NCBI GenBank assembly: GCA_963678705.1 | Contig: OY783206.1 | Coordinates: forward strand, 16,503,807-16,567,806 | DNA from: Panorpa germanica | Lineage: Eukaryota > Arthropoda > Insecta > Mecoptera > Panorpidae | Length of the DNA: 64,000 nucleotides | Direction of reading: 5' to 3' | Shown here: positions 35,661 to 47,827 of the stretch, piece after piece | How the letters are laid out: every line of letters begins with the position of its first letter | How positions within the stretch are numbered: the stretch's first letter is position 1 | Program-made: the position numbers and the translations under genes | Notes under the pieces: model-generated | Database searches by the model: none | Seen by the model: the letters and a program-made list of their open reading frames with translations, nothing else | What the model was told of the DNA's origin: nothing

Positions 35661-36588
35661 AAATAATTAACAGGGAATTTAGGATCAATGAATTAGCTGA
35701 AAAGATTAACAACTGTATAGATAATTGCATAGAATGTGTACTGGCAACCAGAAAAGTAGGTAAAGTAGAAGGATACTTTAACTCTATACCTAAGGTAGGT
35801 TTACCTTTAGACACATGGTATATAGACCATTTAGAACCTTTACAAACAACAAGCAAAAAGTATAAACATATTCTCGTTATAGTAGATGCTTTTACAAAAT
35901 TTGTTTGGTTGTTTCCTACTAAATCAACAGGCACTGATGAAGTATTACAGAAATTGAAAGGGATAGCAGAAGTATTCGGAAACCCAAGAAGGTTAATTTC
36001 TGACAGGGGTACAGCTTTAACTTCAACAGATTACAAAGATTATTGTACTGCAGAAAACATTGTACATGTGTTAATAACTACAGGAGTACCAAAGGGTAAT
36101 GGCCAGGTTGAACGAATAAACGGAATTATTGTACCTGTGTTAACAAAGTTAGCCCTAAGAGATCCTAGTAAGTGGTATTTACATGTAAGTAAACTACAGT
36201 TAAAATGACACCATTTGAATTAATGATTGGGGTTAAAATAAAAACCAAACAAGACATAAAAATAATAGATTTAATTACAGAAGAAATACAAAATGAGTTT
36301 GTAGATAACCGTGAAAAGAGAAGAGGCTAAAGGAAATATTCTAAAAATTCAGCAAGAAAACAGGATTAGCTACAATAGGAAATGTAAAGCACCAAGAAAG
36401 TATACACTGAACAGTTTAGTGGCTATACAACGTACACAATGTGCAACAGGAGCTAAAGTTAAAGCTAAATTTTTAGGACCATACAAAATAACGAAAATTA
36501 AAGGCAATGATCGTTATGACGTGGAGAAAGCAGGAGAGTGTGAAGGACCAATAAGGACTTCTACATCAGCAGATATGATGAAACCATA
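35661..36588 (+). pseudogene. gypsy integrase, continuation after the nested element
   Basis: Continues the integrase interrupted at 33634. Visible: zinc-domain C-x-x-x-C (NNCIDNCIECVLATR), catalytic core with DTWYIDHLEPL, SDRGTALTS and GNGQVERINGI (the D, D, E triad), then a frameshift near 36200 to PFELMIGVKI and another near 36310 to the gypsy C-terminus (GAKVKAKFLGPYKITKIKGN, NDRYDVEKAG). Broken by frameshifts and by the copia-type insertion, hence a pseudogene. Confidence 0.88.
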
Positions 36589-36639
36589 GGCAGGATGATT
36601 GTAGAAACTGAGGACAGTTACTAGTCAGGATAGGCCGAA

Positions 36640-37289
36640 TGTGGGATATAATTTAGGATTAGATATAATTAGTTTGTAAGAAATAATAATTATAAAGAAC
36701 TCTATAAAATAGGTTAGGAACATTGCTAATATTAAGTTATATTCAAATGTTACTAGCTCTGTTTTGAAACGATTTGTGGACCCGGTTCACTTGACAAGTC
36801 GCTTGCTACGACATGCATAATGCATGGTTAGCGCGAGAAGATTGTTAAAATGGCGATAGTAGTAACATACACAGTTTGTATGGTAGTCATTGGTAAATTC
36901 GGGAAATGTAGTATTAACTAGTTGTTAATAACATTAAGAATTAGAATCCGTTTAACAATATTACTAGTTGTAATATTTGTTGTTTGATAATATTGTTGTG
37001 AACTATTTTTATATATGTGAGTTATTTTTGTAATATAATTTCTTTGAGAAATAATTAATTGAACTATTATTAAATTCAGTTATGTGTTAACTTTATTTTT
37101 AATAAGCTAAATTGTAAATGGGGGCTCAACTGAGGAATGAAATAACATCAAAACAGCTAAACCACAGATGGTAATCTAGCTAACACCCACTAAGGTGTAA
37201 GGTAGACCCACAATTGGAAACATTAACCAGGATAGGTTTATTGCCACCCCACACTTGGGGGCTCAACCGGGATAGGCCTATTGTCACCC

Positions 37290-37293
<4 letters not shown>
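36640..37293 (+). repeat. 3' LTR of the gypsy element
   Basis: 654 bp, nearly identical to 30775-31427 (for example GACCCGGTTC against GACCCCGTTC), ending TCACCCCACA immediately before a TA microsatellite. Confidence 0.9.

Positions 37294-37342
<49 letters not shown>
37294..37342. repeat. TA dinucleotide microsatellite
   Basis: About 24 uninterrupted TA units directly after the gypsy 3' LTR. Open frames crossing it are artefacts. Confidence 0.95.
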
Positions 37343-37344
<2 letters not shown>

Positions 37345-37384
37345 CCTTCTACCAGAACCAAAAACAAAAAACCTCAATTTCAAA

Positions 37385-38045
37385 AGATTTAAATAGCTTC
37401 AGCCTTCCTTCTTCTAGCTACTTCTGCCATCCATCTGTTCCCTTCCTTGCCCCCTTTTAAGAGCTGCCCAATATTTATCTCACTCCCTACTTTTTCCTTA
37501 CAAACAAACTTAATGTGCTCCAGTGTTTCGTCCTCCGTTCCGCACACTCTACTTATTCTTTCCTCTCTACTTTCCCAGTATCTGTTTCTTTTTCCTCATT
37601 TCTTAATCTAAACCTTGCTATCCTTCTTATGTTTTTTATGTCTTTTTCTATTAAGTACTGAGGTATATTACTTTCCCAAATCCTTTTATATCTTGTATTG
37701 TAATGCTTTTCTCGATTTTTCCCATTTTTTCCTGTTGCTGTATCTCCTTATCCCTTCTCCTTAGCTCCTATTCCACACTTGCGCCTCCTTCTCTTCTTCT
37801 CTCTGCGTTCTCGATCGCCATTCCATTCCTTTCAAAGTACTCCTTTCTCTTTTTCGTCACTTACATCCCTATGCATCTAGGCGCCTCATATAATGAAAAC
37901 AGCAATCTCTCTATTTCAGTTAAGCGCTCATACTCTGTCTCTTTTACTCTTGTACTAAGCATACATAAGTCTTTTCCGCTTACGCATTGATAGACGCCAC
38001 CCATGAAGTCTAAGAAACATGTCTTAGACAGACGGCTACGCAATA
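37385..38045 (-). pseudogene. LINE (non-LTR retrotransposon) C-terminal fragment, decayed
   Basis: On the minus strand: ERLTEIERLLFSLYEAPRCI, then KRKEYFERNGMAIENAERRR and EGGASVEXELRRRDKE, continuing with several stops and frameshifts through sequence homologous to the better copy at 50350-50784. The 37861-38043 part extends further upstream than that copy. No RT core present. Confidence 0.65.
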
Positions 38046-38469
38046 TTTAGTTTTTTTCAGAAAAAGATAATTGTTTTTTAATATGATTATCAGAAGAAAA
38101 AAACCGGATGAAACCGGGTACTTTAAAAAACAAATTAATAAATCAATAAATTCATATATATACTTATTCGATATATTTATTGCTGAATCTGTCAATAGTT
38201 GATTTGTAACCGATGTTTCTAGAGACGCTCTTTCTCTCTTATCAATGTCGTCACTACATTGTGGATTTCGCTGACTCTGCAACGACTTTCTAGAAAAGTC
38301 TTCAGGTCCTGTTTATACGAATGAAGAGATAACGACAATATCTCAATATATATATATATATATATATTAAAACTGTTCTTTAAAACTAAATAAAACAAGG
38401 TATTTAGATGAAAATGATTTAAATTTTTATTGTATTACAAAGAGTAAGGTTTGGCAATTATGAATGAAA

Positions 38470-38760
38470 ATTGATATCGGGCAAATGTCCACAATGACAA
38501 CGCTGACAGATGTCGATGCTTTTACCAAAATTTTCAATGACTTTCAATCACAATCGAGAAAAACGGCCCAATCACGCCTCCAGACCACGTTGACGCCAAC
38601 AGTGACACGTTGAGCATGCAAAGGCTTCTCAACAATCTCTCTTGGACTTTCAGAAGCCTAAATGCGGCAATTTTGCTTGTTGACGTATCCAGACAAATGA
38701 CAATGGGCTTCGTCTGAAAATATCACGAATTTTACGAAATTTCAATCTGATTTTCGAGCG
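38470..38760 (-). pseudogene. Tc1/mariner-type transposase remnant
   Basis: The minus strand, with stops and shifts, shows SDEAH-like sequence at about 38715, then GYVNKQNCRI, SESPREIVEKPLHAQRVTV and a WAVF block. This follows the order of the middle catalytic region of insect IS630/Tc1/mariner-like transposases (SDEAHFxLxGYVNKQNxRxW, KPLHxxxVTVWC). Neither terminal repeat was identified. Confidence 0.6.
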
Positions 38761-39339
38761 AAATTTAATTCATTGTAAGAATTGCTAAAGCATTTACTAC
38801 TAATATGTCAAAAAGTAAATGTCAAAACTGTCATGTTGTTTGCGTTGCACCTATTGAAAAATCAAAGGTCTTAAGTTGCTGTATAAACAAATGCCAGTAG
38901 TTAAATAACTTATTTAACGAAGCTATACCAGTAATGTAGCGTACCTTAGACGGGCACTGTATCAAAATTTGTTGGGTGGCCCAAATGATAGATAAAAAAT
39001 TTTCACAAAAGAAACAAAAACGCTCGCATTAAAATATAATAATTATATATTGATTAAACGTTATTACTTACAATTAATGGTCCTAGGAACTAAGCTAAGT
39101 ACGGCCTAAGAGTTTAAGTGAGATTGTGGATAACATTTTACGAATTTTTGCTTACACACGTTTGGGGCCCTTGTGGCCCGGGGGCTCCGAATCATTGATA
39201 CGGTGATAGCTACGTTACTGAGCTATACAAATTATTACAACCTATCAAATGTTTTAACACAACCTCTGCTTTCAACTACCCATAGAAAGCCATCTTCAGG
39301 TGCACAAATTATGTATTAAACAATATGTAATGAGCTTGT
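38761..39339. other. Gene-free interval
   Basis: No coding or repeat structure recognised with confidence. Confidence 0.3.
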
Positions 39340-39716
39340 CAACCATAATTTAATTTGTACAAAACTGTTATCAATCATTTTTTAATAACTCTCTACATTT
39401 TAGGAGATATTAACAAATAAAATATGGTTCTGAAAAATACCACTGCATGCTACGTAACAACCACTGATTTACCATCTCTGTTATACAACAGAGACACATA
39501 CGACTGTGGTGATACGTCATTGATTACTTACAGTCGAGTTGTGTATCTCATCAAGTTTTATATTAAGATGGTAGTAAAGAAGTAAAATAATTTCGAATAT
39601 GCATAGTTAACACAAATGGCAAAACTGAAATTTAAAATTTGATATAGCAATTACTCCGCCAACGTTTGAATATTATAAGAAATAAAAACGTCAATATACA
39701 CTTTAGAGTATATATA
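39340..39716 (+). repeat. Diverged N-family MITE, truncated by the Helitron dimer
   Basis: Contains AGGAGATATTAACAAATAAA, ACCATCTCTGTTATACAACA GAGACACATACGA and a CGTCAATATACACTTTA tail; the expected right terminus is replaced by the Helitron start at 39717. It keeps the unoccupied site used by the mariner MITE (8572) and the hAT (53063) in related copies. Confidence 0.6.
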
Positions 39717-40937
39717 TCTTAATATATATATTTCTTGTGTGCGTGTGTATGTGACTGAACTCCTCCTAAACGACTGGACCAATTTTGATGAAATTTTTTG
39801 TGTGTGTTCGTGGAGATTCGAGAATGGTTTAGATTTACAGTTTGGTCTACTGGAAAATGTTTTTTCAATTAATTTCTTATTTATAAGGAGATGTTGATTT
39901 TGGAATGTTTTACATTAGATCCGGCGGACGGCGCTATCATCGCATTCAATATTATTCTATTTCAATTTTAGTTTGTCCCGACAGATGGTGCTACGATTAA
40001 TTTGAAAAAAATTTTGTTATTCAATTCATGTGCTGATTAAAATATTAAATGTAATTATTTTTTAAAGAGTTTTGAAGTGTGTATAAATAATTTTGTGAAT
40101 TCAGATGTTTTTTTAATTAATTTTTATTTGTAAGGAGTTTTTGATTTTGGAATGTTTTACATCAGATTCGACGGATGGCGCTATCATGCGTTTATTAACA
40201 ACCAACATAACCTTCAAGTTTATTTGTGTAGTTAGAGGATTGAATTTTTTTAATTATTTTTATTGACAATTAATTCATTTTTGGAGATATTAAATAAAAA
40301 AACTCACAAAATGCGATTACATGTTCTTTATCTAAAATTTGTCATAATAAATCTTTTGAGTTAATTAATTAAAAATTCATTATCAATAAGTAACTCATAT
40401 TAATTGTATATTATTTTGCAATATTTTATTTTTGTAGAAAAATGCCACGTCTTCGTGGAAGAGCAAGAAATATTGGTCGACGTACTCAGCACGCGCAATT
40501 AGTTCATGATCATCGATTGAATAGAACAGTAGAAGAACATTCAATGGATAATGTAAATTTAAGAGATCGAGCTGCATGTACACGTGCAAATGAAAATTTA
40601 GAGCAACGTGCTCAACGTCTTCTATGGACTCCTAAACTACTTATCCGATTTTAATGAAATTTGTACACCGTGTGCAGTTTGACCCAACTTGAAAGATAGG
40701 ATAGCTTACATCTCAATTTATTTATCTTATTGCTAATTATTTGTCTATTAATTATCTGTATATGACATATGACATCGGGCGACGATGATGGCGACATCTG
40801 TTGACTAGATTGAGTAAATATTCTGTTGAGTAAATCGAAATCTGTTGACTAGATTGAGTAAATATTCAATAGATGGCGCTATGTAATGTAATATGACAAA
40901 AACGTTAGTCACAGCAACGCGTGGCCGGGACAGCTAG
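39717..40937 (+). mobile_element. Non-autonomous Helitron, tandem unit 1
   Basis: Starts TCTTAATATATATATTTC and ends GTGGCCGGGACAGCTAG followed by T. Contains a 70-residue open frame (40442-40651) matching the N-terminal end of insect Helitron proteins. Unit 2 follows after only TATATA, period 1,227 bp. It lacks Rep and helicase. Confidence 0.85.
40442..40654 (+). pseudogene. Helitron protein N-terminal remnant (unit 1)
   Basis: Basic 70-residue peptide starting MPRLRGRARNIGRRTQHAQL with heptad-like RLNRTVEEHSMDN...LRDRAACTRANENLEQRAQR, the opening segment of insect Helitron replicase proteins. It runs out into 3' terminal Helitron sequence (WTPKLLIRF), so Rep and helicase have been deleted. 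Its reading frame is intact and identical in unit 2. Confidence 0.65.
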
Positions 40938-40943
40938 TATATA

Positions 40944-42164
40944 TCTTAATATATATATTTCTTGTGTGCGTGTGTATGTGACTGAACTCCTCCTAAACGA
41001 CTGGACCAATTTTGATGAAATTTTTTGTGTGTGTTCGTGGAGATTCGAGAATGGTTTAGATTTACAGTTTGGTCTACTGGAAAATGTTTTTTCAATTAAT
41101 TTCTTATTTATAAGGAGATGTTGATTTTGGAATGTTTTACATTAGATCCGGCGGACGGCGCTATCATCGCATTCAATATTATTCTATTTCAATTTTAGTT
41201 TGTCCCGACAGATGGTGCTACGATTAATTTGAAAAAAATTTTGTTATTCAATTCATGTGCTGATTAAAATATTAAATGTAATTATTTTTTAAAGAGTTTT
41301 GAAGTGTGTATAAATAATTTTGTGAATTCAGATGTTTTTTTAATTAATTTTTATTTGTAAGGAGTTTTTGATTTTGGAATGTTTTACATCAGATTCGACG
41401 GATGGCGCTATCATGCGTTTATTAACAACCAACATAACCTTCAAGTTTATTTGTGTAGTTAGAGGATTGAATTTTTTTAATTATTTTTATTGACAATTAA
41501 TTCATTTTTGGAGATATTAAATAAAAAAACTCACAAAATGCGATTACATGTTCTTTATCTAAAATTTGTCATAATAAATCTTTTGAGTTAATTAATTAAA
41601 AATTCATTATCAATAAGTAACTCATATTAATTGTATATTATTTTGCAATATTTTATTTTTGTAGAAAAATGCCACGTCTTCGTGGAAGAGCAAGAAATAT
41701 TGGTCGACGTACTCAGCACGCGCAATTAGTTCATGATCATCGATTGAATAGAACAGTAGAAGAACATTCAATGGATAATGTAAATTTAAGAGATCGAGCT
41801 GCATGTACACGTGCAAATGAAAATTTAGAGCAACGTGCTCAACGTCTTCTATGGACTCCTAAACTACTTATCCGATTTTAATGAAATTTGTACACCGTGT
41901 GCAGTTTGACCCAACTTGAAAGATAGGATAGCTTACATCTCAATTTATTTATCTTATTGCTAATTATTTGTCTATTAATTATCTGTATATGACATATGAC
42001 ATCGGGCGACGATGATGGCGACATCTGTTGACTAGATTGAGTAAATATTCTGTTGAGTAAATCGAAATCTGTTGACTAGATTGAGTAAATATTCAATAGA
42101 TGGCGCTATGTAATGTAATATGACAAAAACGTTAGTCACAGCAACGCGTGGCCGGGACAGCTAG
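40944..42164 (+). mobile_element. Non-autonomous Helitron, tandem unit 2
   Basis: Same 1,221 bp as unit 1 (no difference noticed), ending CAGCTAG|T at 42161-42164. The head-to-tail arrangement is compatible with read-through rolling-circle replication or with an assembly duplication. Confidence 0.85.
41669..41881 (+). pseudogene. Helitron protein N-terminal remnant (unit 2)
   Basis: Identical peptide to 40442-40654; see that entry. Confidence 0.65.
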
Positions 42165-42174
42165 TATATATATA

Positions 42175-43295
42175 TATTTATATATGTGGATTGTAAATAG
42201 CCTATGTTTACTATAGATTAAAAGTGTGTCCAAAATGTGTGCGAGAGAGAAAGGTATATGTTCCTATTTGTTCTCTATGCGCATGCGTCGAAAGTAACTG
42301 TTGTCTAGATATAATAAATAATAATATTCTATTAAGGAGGTACAGGACGTACCGTAAATGCAAAAAGTTTATCTCTCGGTAATACGAAATGCAAAATATG
42401 AAGTACATGAGGAACGAGGAAATATTGGGACTGTACCTTTGAAAATGAATTTTTCAATTTTTTATGCATATAATTGTTTAATAAATTAAAAATTACCTAT
42501 AATTAATATCAAATTTATATTAATTCAATTTAAATACAAATTGAATATTTTGAAAAAGGAATAATAAATTTTGCAACGCTGCAGATTTACGTGTGTTGAC
42601 GCATGCGTGGTTTGGTTCTTTGACCAATAAATTGTTATATAATATTTATTCCGATTTTGAATTTCCCGCTCAAATTGGCATTTGCAACGTTGCCGGCTTA
42701 TAACTTACATTTACAGTTTCTTACTGGTTTTATTTAAATATTTTCGTAAATAGGTATCCTTTTGATAATTTTCTTTTTGCAATAGTTACAGAAAAGTTTA
42801 TTTTATATACACCTAGTTTTTATAGTTAAAAGTTATATTATGTGGTGAAATTGATTTATTTTTAATCATGTATAAAAAGAAAACTATGAACCCTAGGTCT
42901 CTAAAATTTTGAGACAGCATGTATTTTAACTATTTGTATCAACCCTCCAAATTTCACAACGTTTTCATCATTTACGTTAACGTCCTGTACCTCCTTAAGA
43001 TATAATAAATATTAAATATGTAAAGAAATTATATTTCTTTAGTTGGTACAAAACGCGTCTGTCGGTAAAACAGTGACCGTTCAGTGAAAACATTATTCCC
43101 ATAAGACCCACATTATTCTACATCAATATAATATCATATTTAACAACTGTCACGTATTATATCTAGACAGGTCTGACTTGACAACTGTTACTTTCGACGG
43201 ATGCGCATAGAGTACAAATAGAAACATATACCTTTCTCTCTTGCACACATTTTGGACACACTTTCAGGTCTAGCATTCACTCTCCATATATATAT
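42175..43295 (+). mobile_element. TIR element, family V, copy 2, interrupted by a T1 element
   Basis: Left part 42175-42335 and right part 42999-43295 together match 2739-3290. Ends show AGTGTGTCCAAAATGTGTGC and ATTTTGGACACACTTTCAGG. The interruption at a TTAA is exact. Confidence 0.75.
42332..42998 (-). mobile_element. TTAA-flanked MITE, family T1, copy 2
   Basis: TTAA-GGAGGTACAGGACGTACCG at the left and GTTAACGTCCTGTACCTCC-TTAA at the right; inverted relative to copies 1 and 4. About 667 bp. The target (ATTCTATTAA) is intact in family V copy 1, proving TTAA duplication. Confidence 0.88.
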
Positions 43296-45169
43296 GCTCT
43301 ACGATATACATTTGATATATTACATACGACTCTTAAAAAATTCACAAGTCCTTTACTGTCTTAGCAGCCCTGGACAATAATGACGGAATCCTATGGCCGG
43401 GAATATCCTTTTCCTAACCTGGAAGGTGATTCCGCCGCCTGTAGACCATACAAATGTGAATCCCACATCGTTCAATCGATCTAACATAAGTCTATTGTTT
43501 CAGAGAGTAATGGTAATGAGATATACCTTCTGATTCACCCCCTTTCCCCTCGTCACTGGACTCTATATGCTTCAATTTTCAAGGTAGGTGAACACAAAAT
43601 TATTTATCAACAACAGAGGGTCAATGCGCTAACTATTTTAAGTAATCATGATTTTTTGTTTTGAATTCTTTAATAATAATTGTTTGTTTTGATCAACAAA
43701 TGTATATTTTATAAATAGATTGTCTAATGGCGCTAATTCTCGCATGTTTTAGACGTAAACATTAGAAAAAAAATTAGAAAAAAAATGTTATTATTATCAA
43801 ATTTGATCGGCCTTCAACTGACTTAAAAACACGACGTGTGCCAACAAGATGTTGCAAAATAGATATAACTAGTAGGAAAAATATTTTGGAATGCCCTGTT
43901 TAGTTTAAACAGATTTTTAATTGTTAATATTTATAACTTTGTGAAATATTTTAACACAAATAAGAGCTACTAACACATCACTATTGAAAAATCCGTATGA
44001 TGTTTGAATAGCACTAACGTTTGAACGATATATGTCAAACTTCTGACTATTAGTTCACGAGTTACAGTAGTTTTAAAGACGCTACTTTTGTAATTTTCAA
44101 AACAATTCCTTTTTAATGGGGGGAAAAAAATAACATGGAACAGTTACAAAAAAATAAGTAATCGAGATTATTTTTCCTTTTTCACAACCATTGTAATATA
44201 ACACTTGATGGGATACATAACTTAGCTGTTAGTAATAAATGACGTATCACAGAAATTGACTCGTATGTATCTCATCACGCGCACATTATTTTTCTTAAAC
44301 TTTGGGTCCGTTTAAGGATTAAATGGCTAAGTATATCCATTTTATTTATTAATTTCTCCTATAATATTAGAACTTATTAATAAATAAATGGACTTTTGAG
44401 GTTGTGTTACTACAGTTTTATAGAAATTAATTCATGGTTCACAAGCCCATTAAAACTTGAAAAGAAAACCACATGAGTTTTTTCCTGAAAACTTCGTTAT
44501 CAAAGATTTGAACCACAGCATTTAGAGAATGATATTACCGACATATTTTTTATATTACTATCTTTATGCTCGTATGTTATATATTTTTGAATGATTCAAT
44601 AATCCCATCTTCAAGAGGTTATCCTTTTTGCTAAATTGTGACCTATACCCTATTCAATCACTCGGTGGATGCATGCATATTTTCTTATGCTACCAGCTGA
44701 ACACTGTCCAAGGTTCAACTCCTGGTGCATATACTTATCACTGCCTTCTTGACATTCTATGCGTAGTCCCCATAACTTGACAGCTCCAGGTATTGACGGC
44801 ACAGAAGGTGACGTAAAATCACTGGAAGTCAGTAACTCAGCCTTCGGAAAGTCATTGACGTACGATTGTTTAATAATCACCGATCAATTTACTATACAAC
44901 ATTTATTTGATACTAGATTTATAAGTCAGGGGTTTGTAACATTTTGTGTGTGTTCTCTAAACTTTGAAATATATTTCAAACCTACTACTACGTCTGTAGC
45001 TTTAATATTTACGAAGATAATAATTATTTTTTAAGGCGCTGCGTTCTAGAAACTATTGTTTTTAAATCTGCGTAGATTTCACTATGACTTCGGAAAATGA
45101 ACAGATTTCTCCTCTACCTATAGCTTCATTCAGTGGAGAAATGAAATTTTATAACTAAAATAATAATGA
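43296..45169. other. Gene-free interval with a diverged N-like MITE
   Basis: 43370-43480 is less AT-rich but has no convincing frame. About 44130-44450 resembles the N family (TTAGCTGTTAGTAATAAATG, CATGGTTCACAAGCCCATTA). No exon recognised. Confidence 0.35.
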
Positions 45170-45440
45170 CCTAAGGTGTACGGATGGAGAGGAAGGACGG
45201 ACATGACATTAAATGTTTCTTTAATTTTTTGCAAAGTTTTGTCCCTTTAATTATCTTGGTTATTTGAAGGACTATTATAATTGTTTATATATTCAATAAT
45301 ATTGCGACTGTTTAAAACAAATCACATTTGAGGTCCTGATAGTTAACTTTATCAGTACATGTAATATACATTTCTAGAATTGAAGATATTGTTCACTACC
45401 CAAATTAAAGTGTGTTGTCTTATGAGAAAACTGGGCAATT
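45170..45440. repeat. Diverged repeat, inverted relative to 29527-29805
   Basis: See 29527-29805: shared GGACGGACATGACATTAAA and TTAACTTTATCAGTACATG blocks in opposite orientation. Confidence 0.55.
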
Positions 45441-46025
45441 GTACATGGGGGACATTCCAAAGGGGGACCACAAACCAATCTACAATAAATTTTTGTTAAG
45501 CCTGCACCAAACGATACTGTGAACGTTTGATTTAAGTGCTTGTCTCCAACGTCTGAGTCAAATATTGGAAGATTGACATAGCAATTTTTTCTCTACTCGG
45601 TGGAACGAATGTTTGATTCGAATGATTTATTTATTTTATTAATTTGTTAATATTATTGACACTGACACTGTTTAACAAAAACTTTCCAGTAACTAAAGAA
45701 ACTTTGAAGTATAAAACCTTCCCTTGTTGGATGTTTCGTGCAGCAGTGCATGACATGTAGATCAAGTGTGTGGTTGGGGTAGAAAAATCCCTTTGACGCG
45801 GGACAAAAGATCGCCAACAGCTCGAACTTCTTCCAACGTTATGCGTCCAACCATCAAGCGTACAACGTTGGCAGGTGTTCGTAGCATCGTTTGGTACCGG
45901 CATTAGACTATAGTATTTACACATAGATATTGACAAATAATAGCTTAACATTAAGTTGCATTTCACAACAATATCATTTGTCAATATTAACAACTTCATG
46001 ACGCATGACGTCAGAGAAAAAGTTA

Positions 46026-47452
46026 CAGAATAAGGCCTGTCGCACATTGCACGCTTATTTAAGCGACGGCGATTTCGGACGGAAATCGGCGACTTGGTTG
46101 AGCAGCTAGAACTCTCAAAGCTAGCCGATTCCTGTGTTCCTTGTATGTGTTGTGTTACAATACATACATACCACATACCGATACGACTTTACACCAAGTC
46201 AAATTTGTGTACTGTAGGGTGTATTGGTGTTGTTTTGCATTAACATAATTTATCATGAGAGAAAATTTTTACTTTAATTTTTATCGATACATTATTGTTA
46301 CAAAAGACACTTTTGCATTCTCTTTCATATCCCTTCCATGTATTCGTTTGGTTAAAATTCGATATACGCTTCCAGTATAAGAGCTATGTAACGCCCGTAT
46401 TCGGACGGCTATGCCGCTTGCAGTGTGCGAGGATTCATTGCATGTACAGGGTTCAGATAGGTAAGGCGTAGTTGCGGGTATACGTCCGTTCATAATTCGC
46501 TTAAATACGCTTGCTGCGTGCGACGGAACTAAGAGTAGGTGGAACATGCATGAAGTTTAGAAGAGATATTGCAAGAAAGAGTGAAGGAGGAGGATGGATG
46601 GCCGAAGTAATATTGCAAGAAAGGGAATATTAGATATATTATCCTCCTCCTCATTATAATATATATAATGTTCCAAGTGTAAAGTTATATGTTTATATGT
46701 TATATGTTTACGCAATTCGTATGGTGCCTCGAAAATGGCAGTTTTTGAAAATTTCTTATTTCGTAAAAATAAAAATTCTAAGACTTTCAATGCATTTCCT
46801 GGAAACGCATAATTTTGGAAAAATAAAAAGTAAAATTTTTACTTTTTGCTCTATAACTTTTAATTCGTAAAAGATTAAAAGTTGACATTTTGAAAATTAG
46901 AAATTTAAAAATTAAAAAAGGAGGTGTTAAAAAAATAAGGGGTCCCAGTTAGAAACTTTGGAGAAAACTTAAATTTTAGATTTTGGTGTAATAATTGAGT
47001 ATCTAATTAATAAAAAAAAATTCAAAATTTTATTTGGGTGCACGGGGGCAGTTTTTGCCGCGGGTAAAAATTGTGCAAGAAAGTTGAAATTTTGTATATA
47101 AGCTAAACTAACTTTGATACATAATTTACAAATCGGAAAAGAAAATCCCAAATTTTGAAAAAAAAAATAATGATCAAATAACGAATAAATTGAAAATATT
47201 TTATATTTTGTTGAAAAAAAATTATTTTTCATATTAAATATTATTTTATTATTGAACGAGTTAAATATTTCAATTTGAAAATAGAACAAAATTTGAAATG
47301 AAATTACGAATTATTTTATTGAATTCAAATCATACACACTAAAAAGACGTCGCATTGACGGGAGTAAACTCTAGTAAGTATAAATTACTAGCAAAGCGTA
47401 TACGTCCGGTCAAAATTCGTTTAAATGCGCTTGCAGTGTGCGACAGGCTTAA
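46026..47452 (+). repeat. R-family repeat with CGCTTGCAGTGTGCGAC ends, copy 1
   Basis: The left end GGCCTGTCGCACATTGCACGC is mirrored at the right by GCGCTTGCAGTGTGCGACAG. The same motif also recurs inside (about 46415 and 46515). The interior matches the reverse complement of 60230-61390, including the nested Helitron-like element and its flanks (AGTAAGTATAAATTAC). Open frames here are shared repeat sequence without any recognised domain. Confidence 0.6.
46651..47374 (+). mobile_element. H-family Helitron-like element, copy 5
   Basis: 5' TCATTATAATATATAATG, 3' GACGTCGCATTGACGGGAGT AAACTCTAG|T. Subfamily with AAAAAGACGTCG rather than AAAGACAGTCGTCGC near the 3' end. Nested in R-family copy 1; the 5' end could be a few bases further left. 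Confidence 0.72.
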
Positions 47453-47827
47453 GGCTTAATTTCTTCACACAAGTAAGATACGGCTCGCTGGTTTATTGTT
47501 TCCCACACCTGCCTAATATTCTATGAATCCATATTTACATTTTACGTTACACAAATTCCAGAAGAACGTAAACATATGAAACCCGATGTCCTTAGATGTT
47601 CGACTTCGGAAATCTATCTGGGTTATTCACCTGGATAGACAAAAGGTCGTCTTGTTTTCGATAGAAACTATACGCAAATAGATATCGGAGACGGAGACGG
47701 TGACGGTAATTCTAGACCCTACTACGAACTAATTAAGCTAATGGTTAAGGCCTCTTGACATATTGAAGAGTTCATCGCCATAGCGTAAGGTTAACGAGAC
47801 GTAACGCGTCATTTATTGATTTCGTTT

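Larger units (their letters stand above)
30775..37293 (+). mobile_element. Ty3/gypsy LTR retrotransposon, internally deleted, with a nested copia-type array
   Basis: Bounded by direct LTRs (30775-31427 and 36640-37293) that start TGTGGG and end CACA. Between them lie a SAP-domain gag, zinc knuckles, aspartic protease, scraps of reverse transcriptase, and an integrase with a gypsy-type C-terminus. This order (protease, RT, integrase) is that of Ty3/gypsy. RT is almost wholly deleted and the integrase is interrupted by 33634-35660. It sits in a TA-rich microsatellite, so the target duplication is ambiguous. Confidence 0.9.

Noticed and set aside
37180..37396. Open frames with repeated Ile-Tyr residues
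   Set aside because: Translation of the TA microsatellite.
38341..38368. TA runs as regulatory TATA elements
   Set aside because: Plain microsatellite sequence with no gene downstream.
45631..46176. 181-codon minus-strand open frame
   Set aside because: Runs across the R-family repeat end; no domain recognised and the homologous copy near 61.3 kb does not keep the frame.
46281..46547. 88-codon minus-strand frame similar to 61042-61236
   Set aside because: Similarity is due to the duplicated R-family repeat; lengths differ and no domain is seen.
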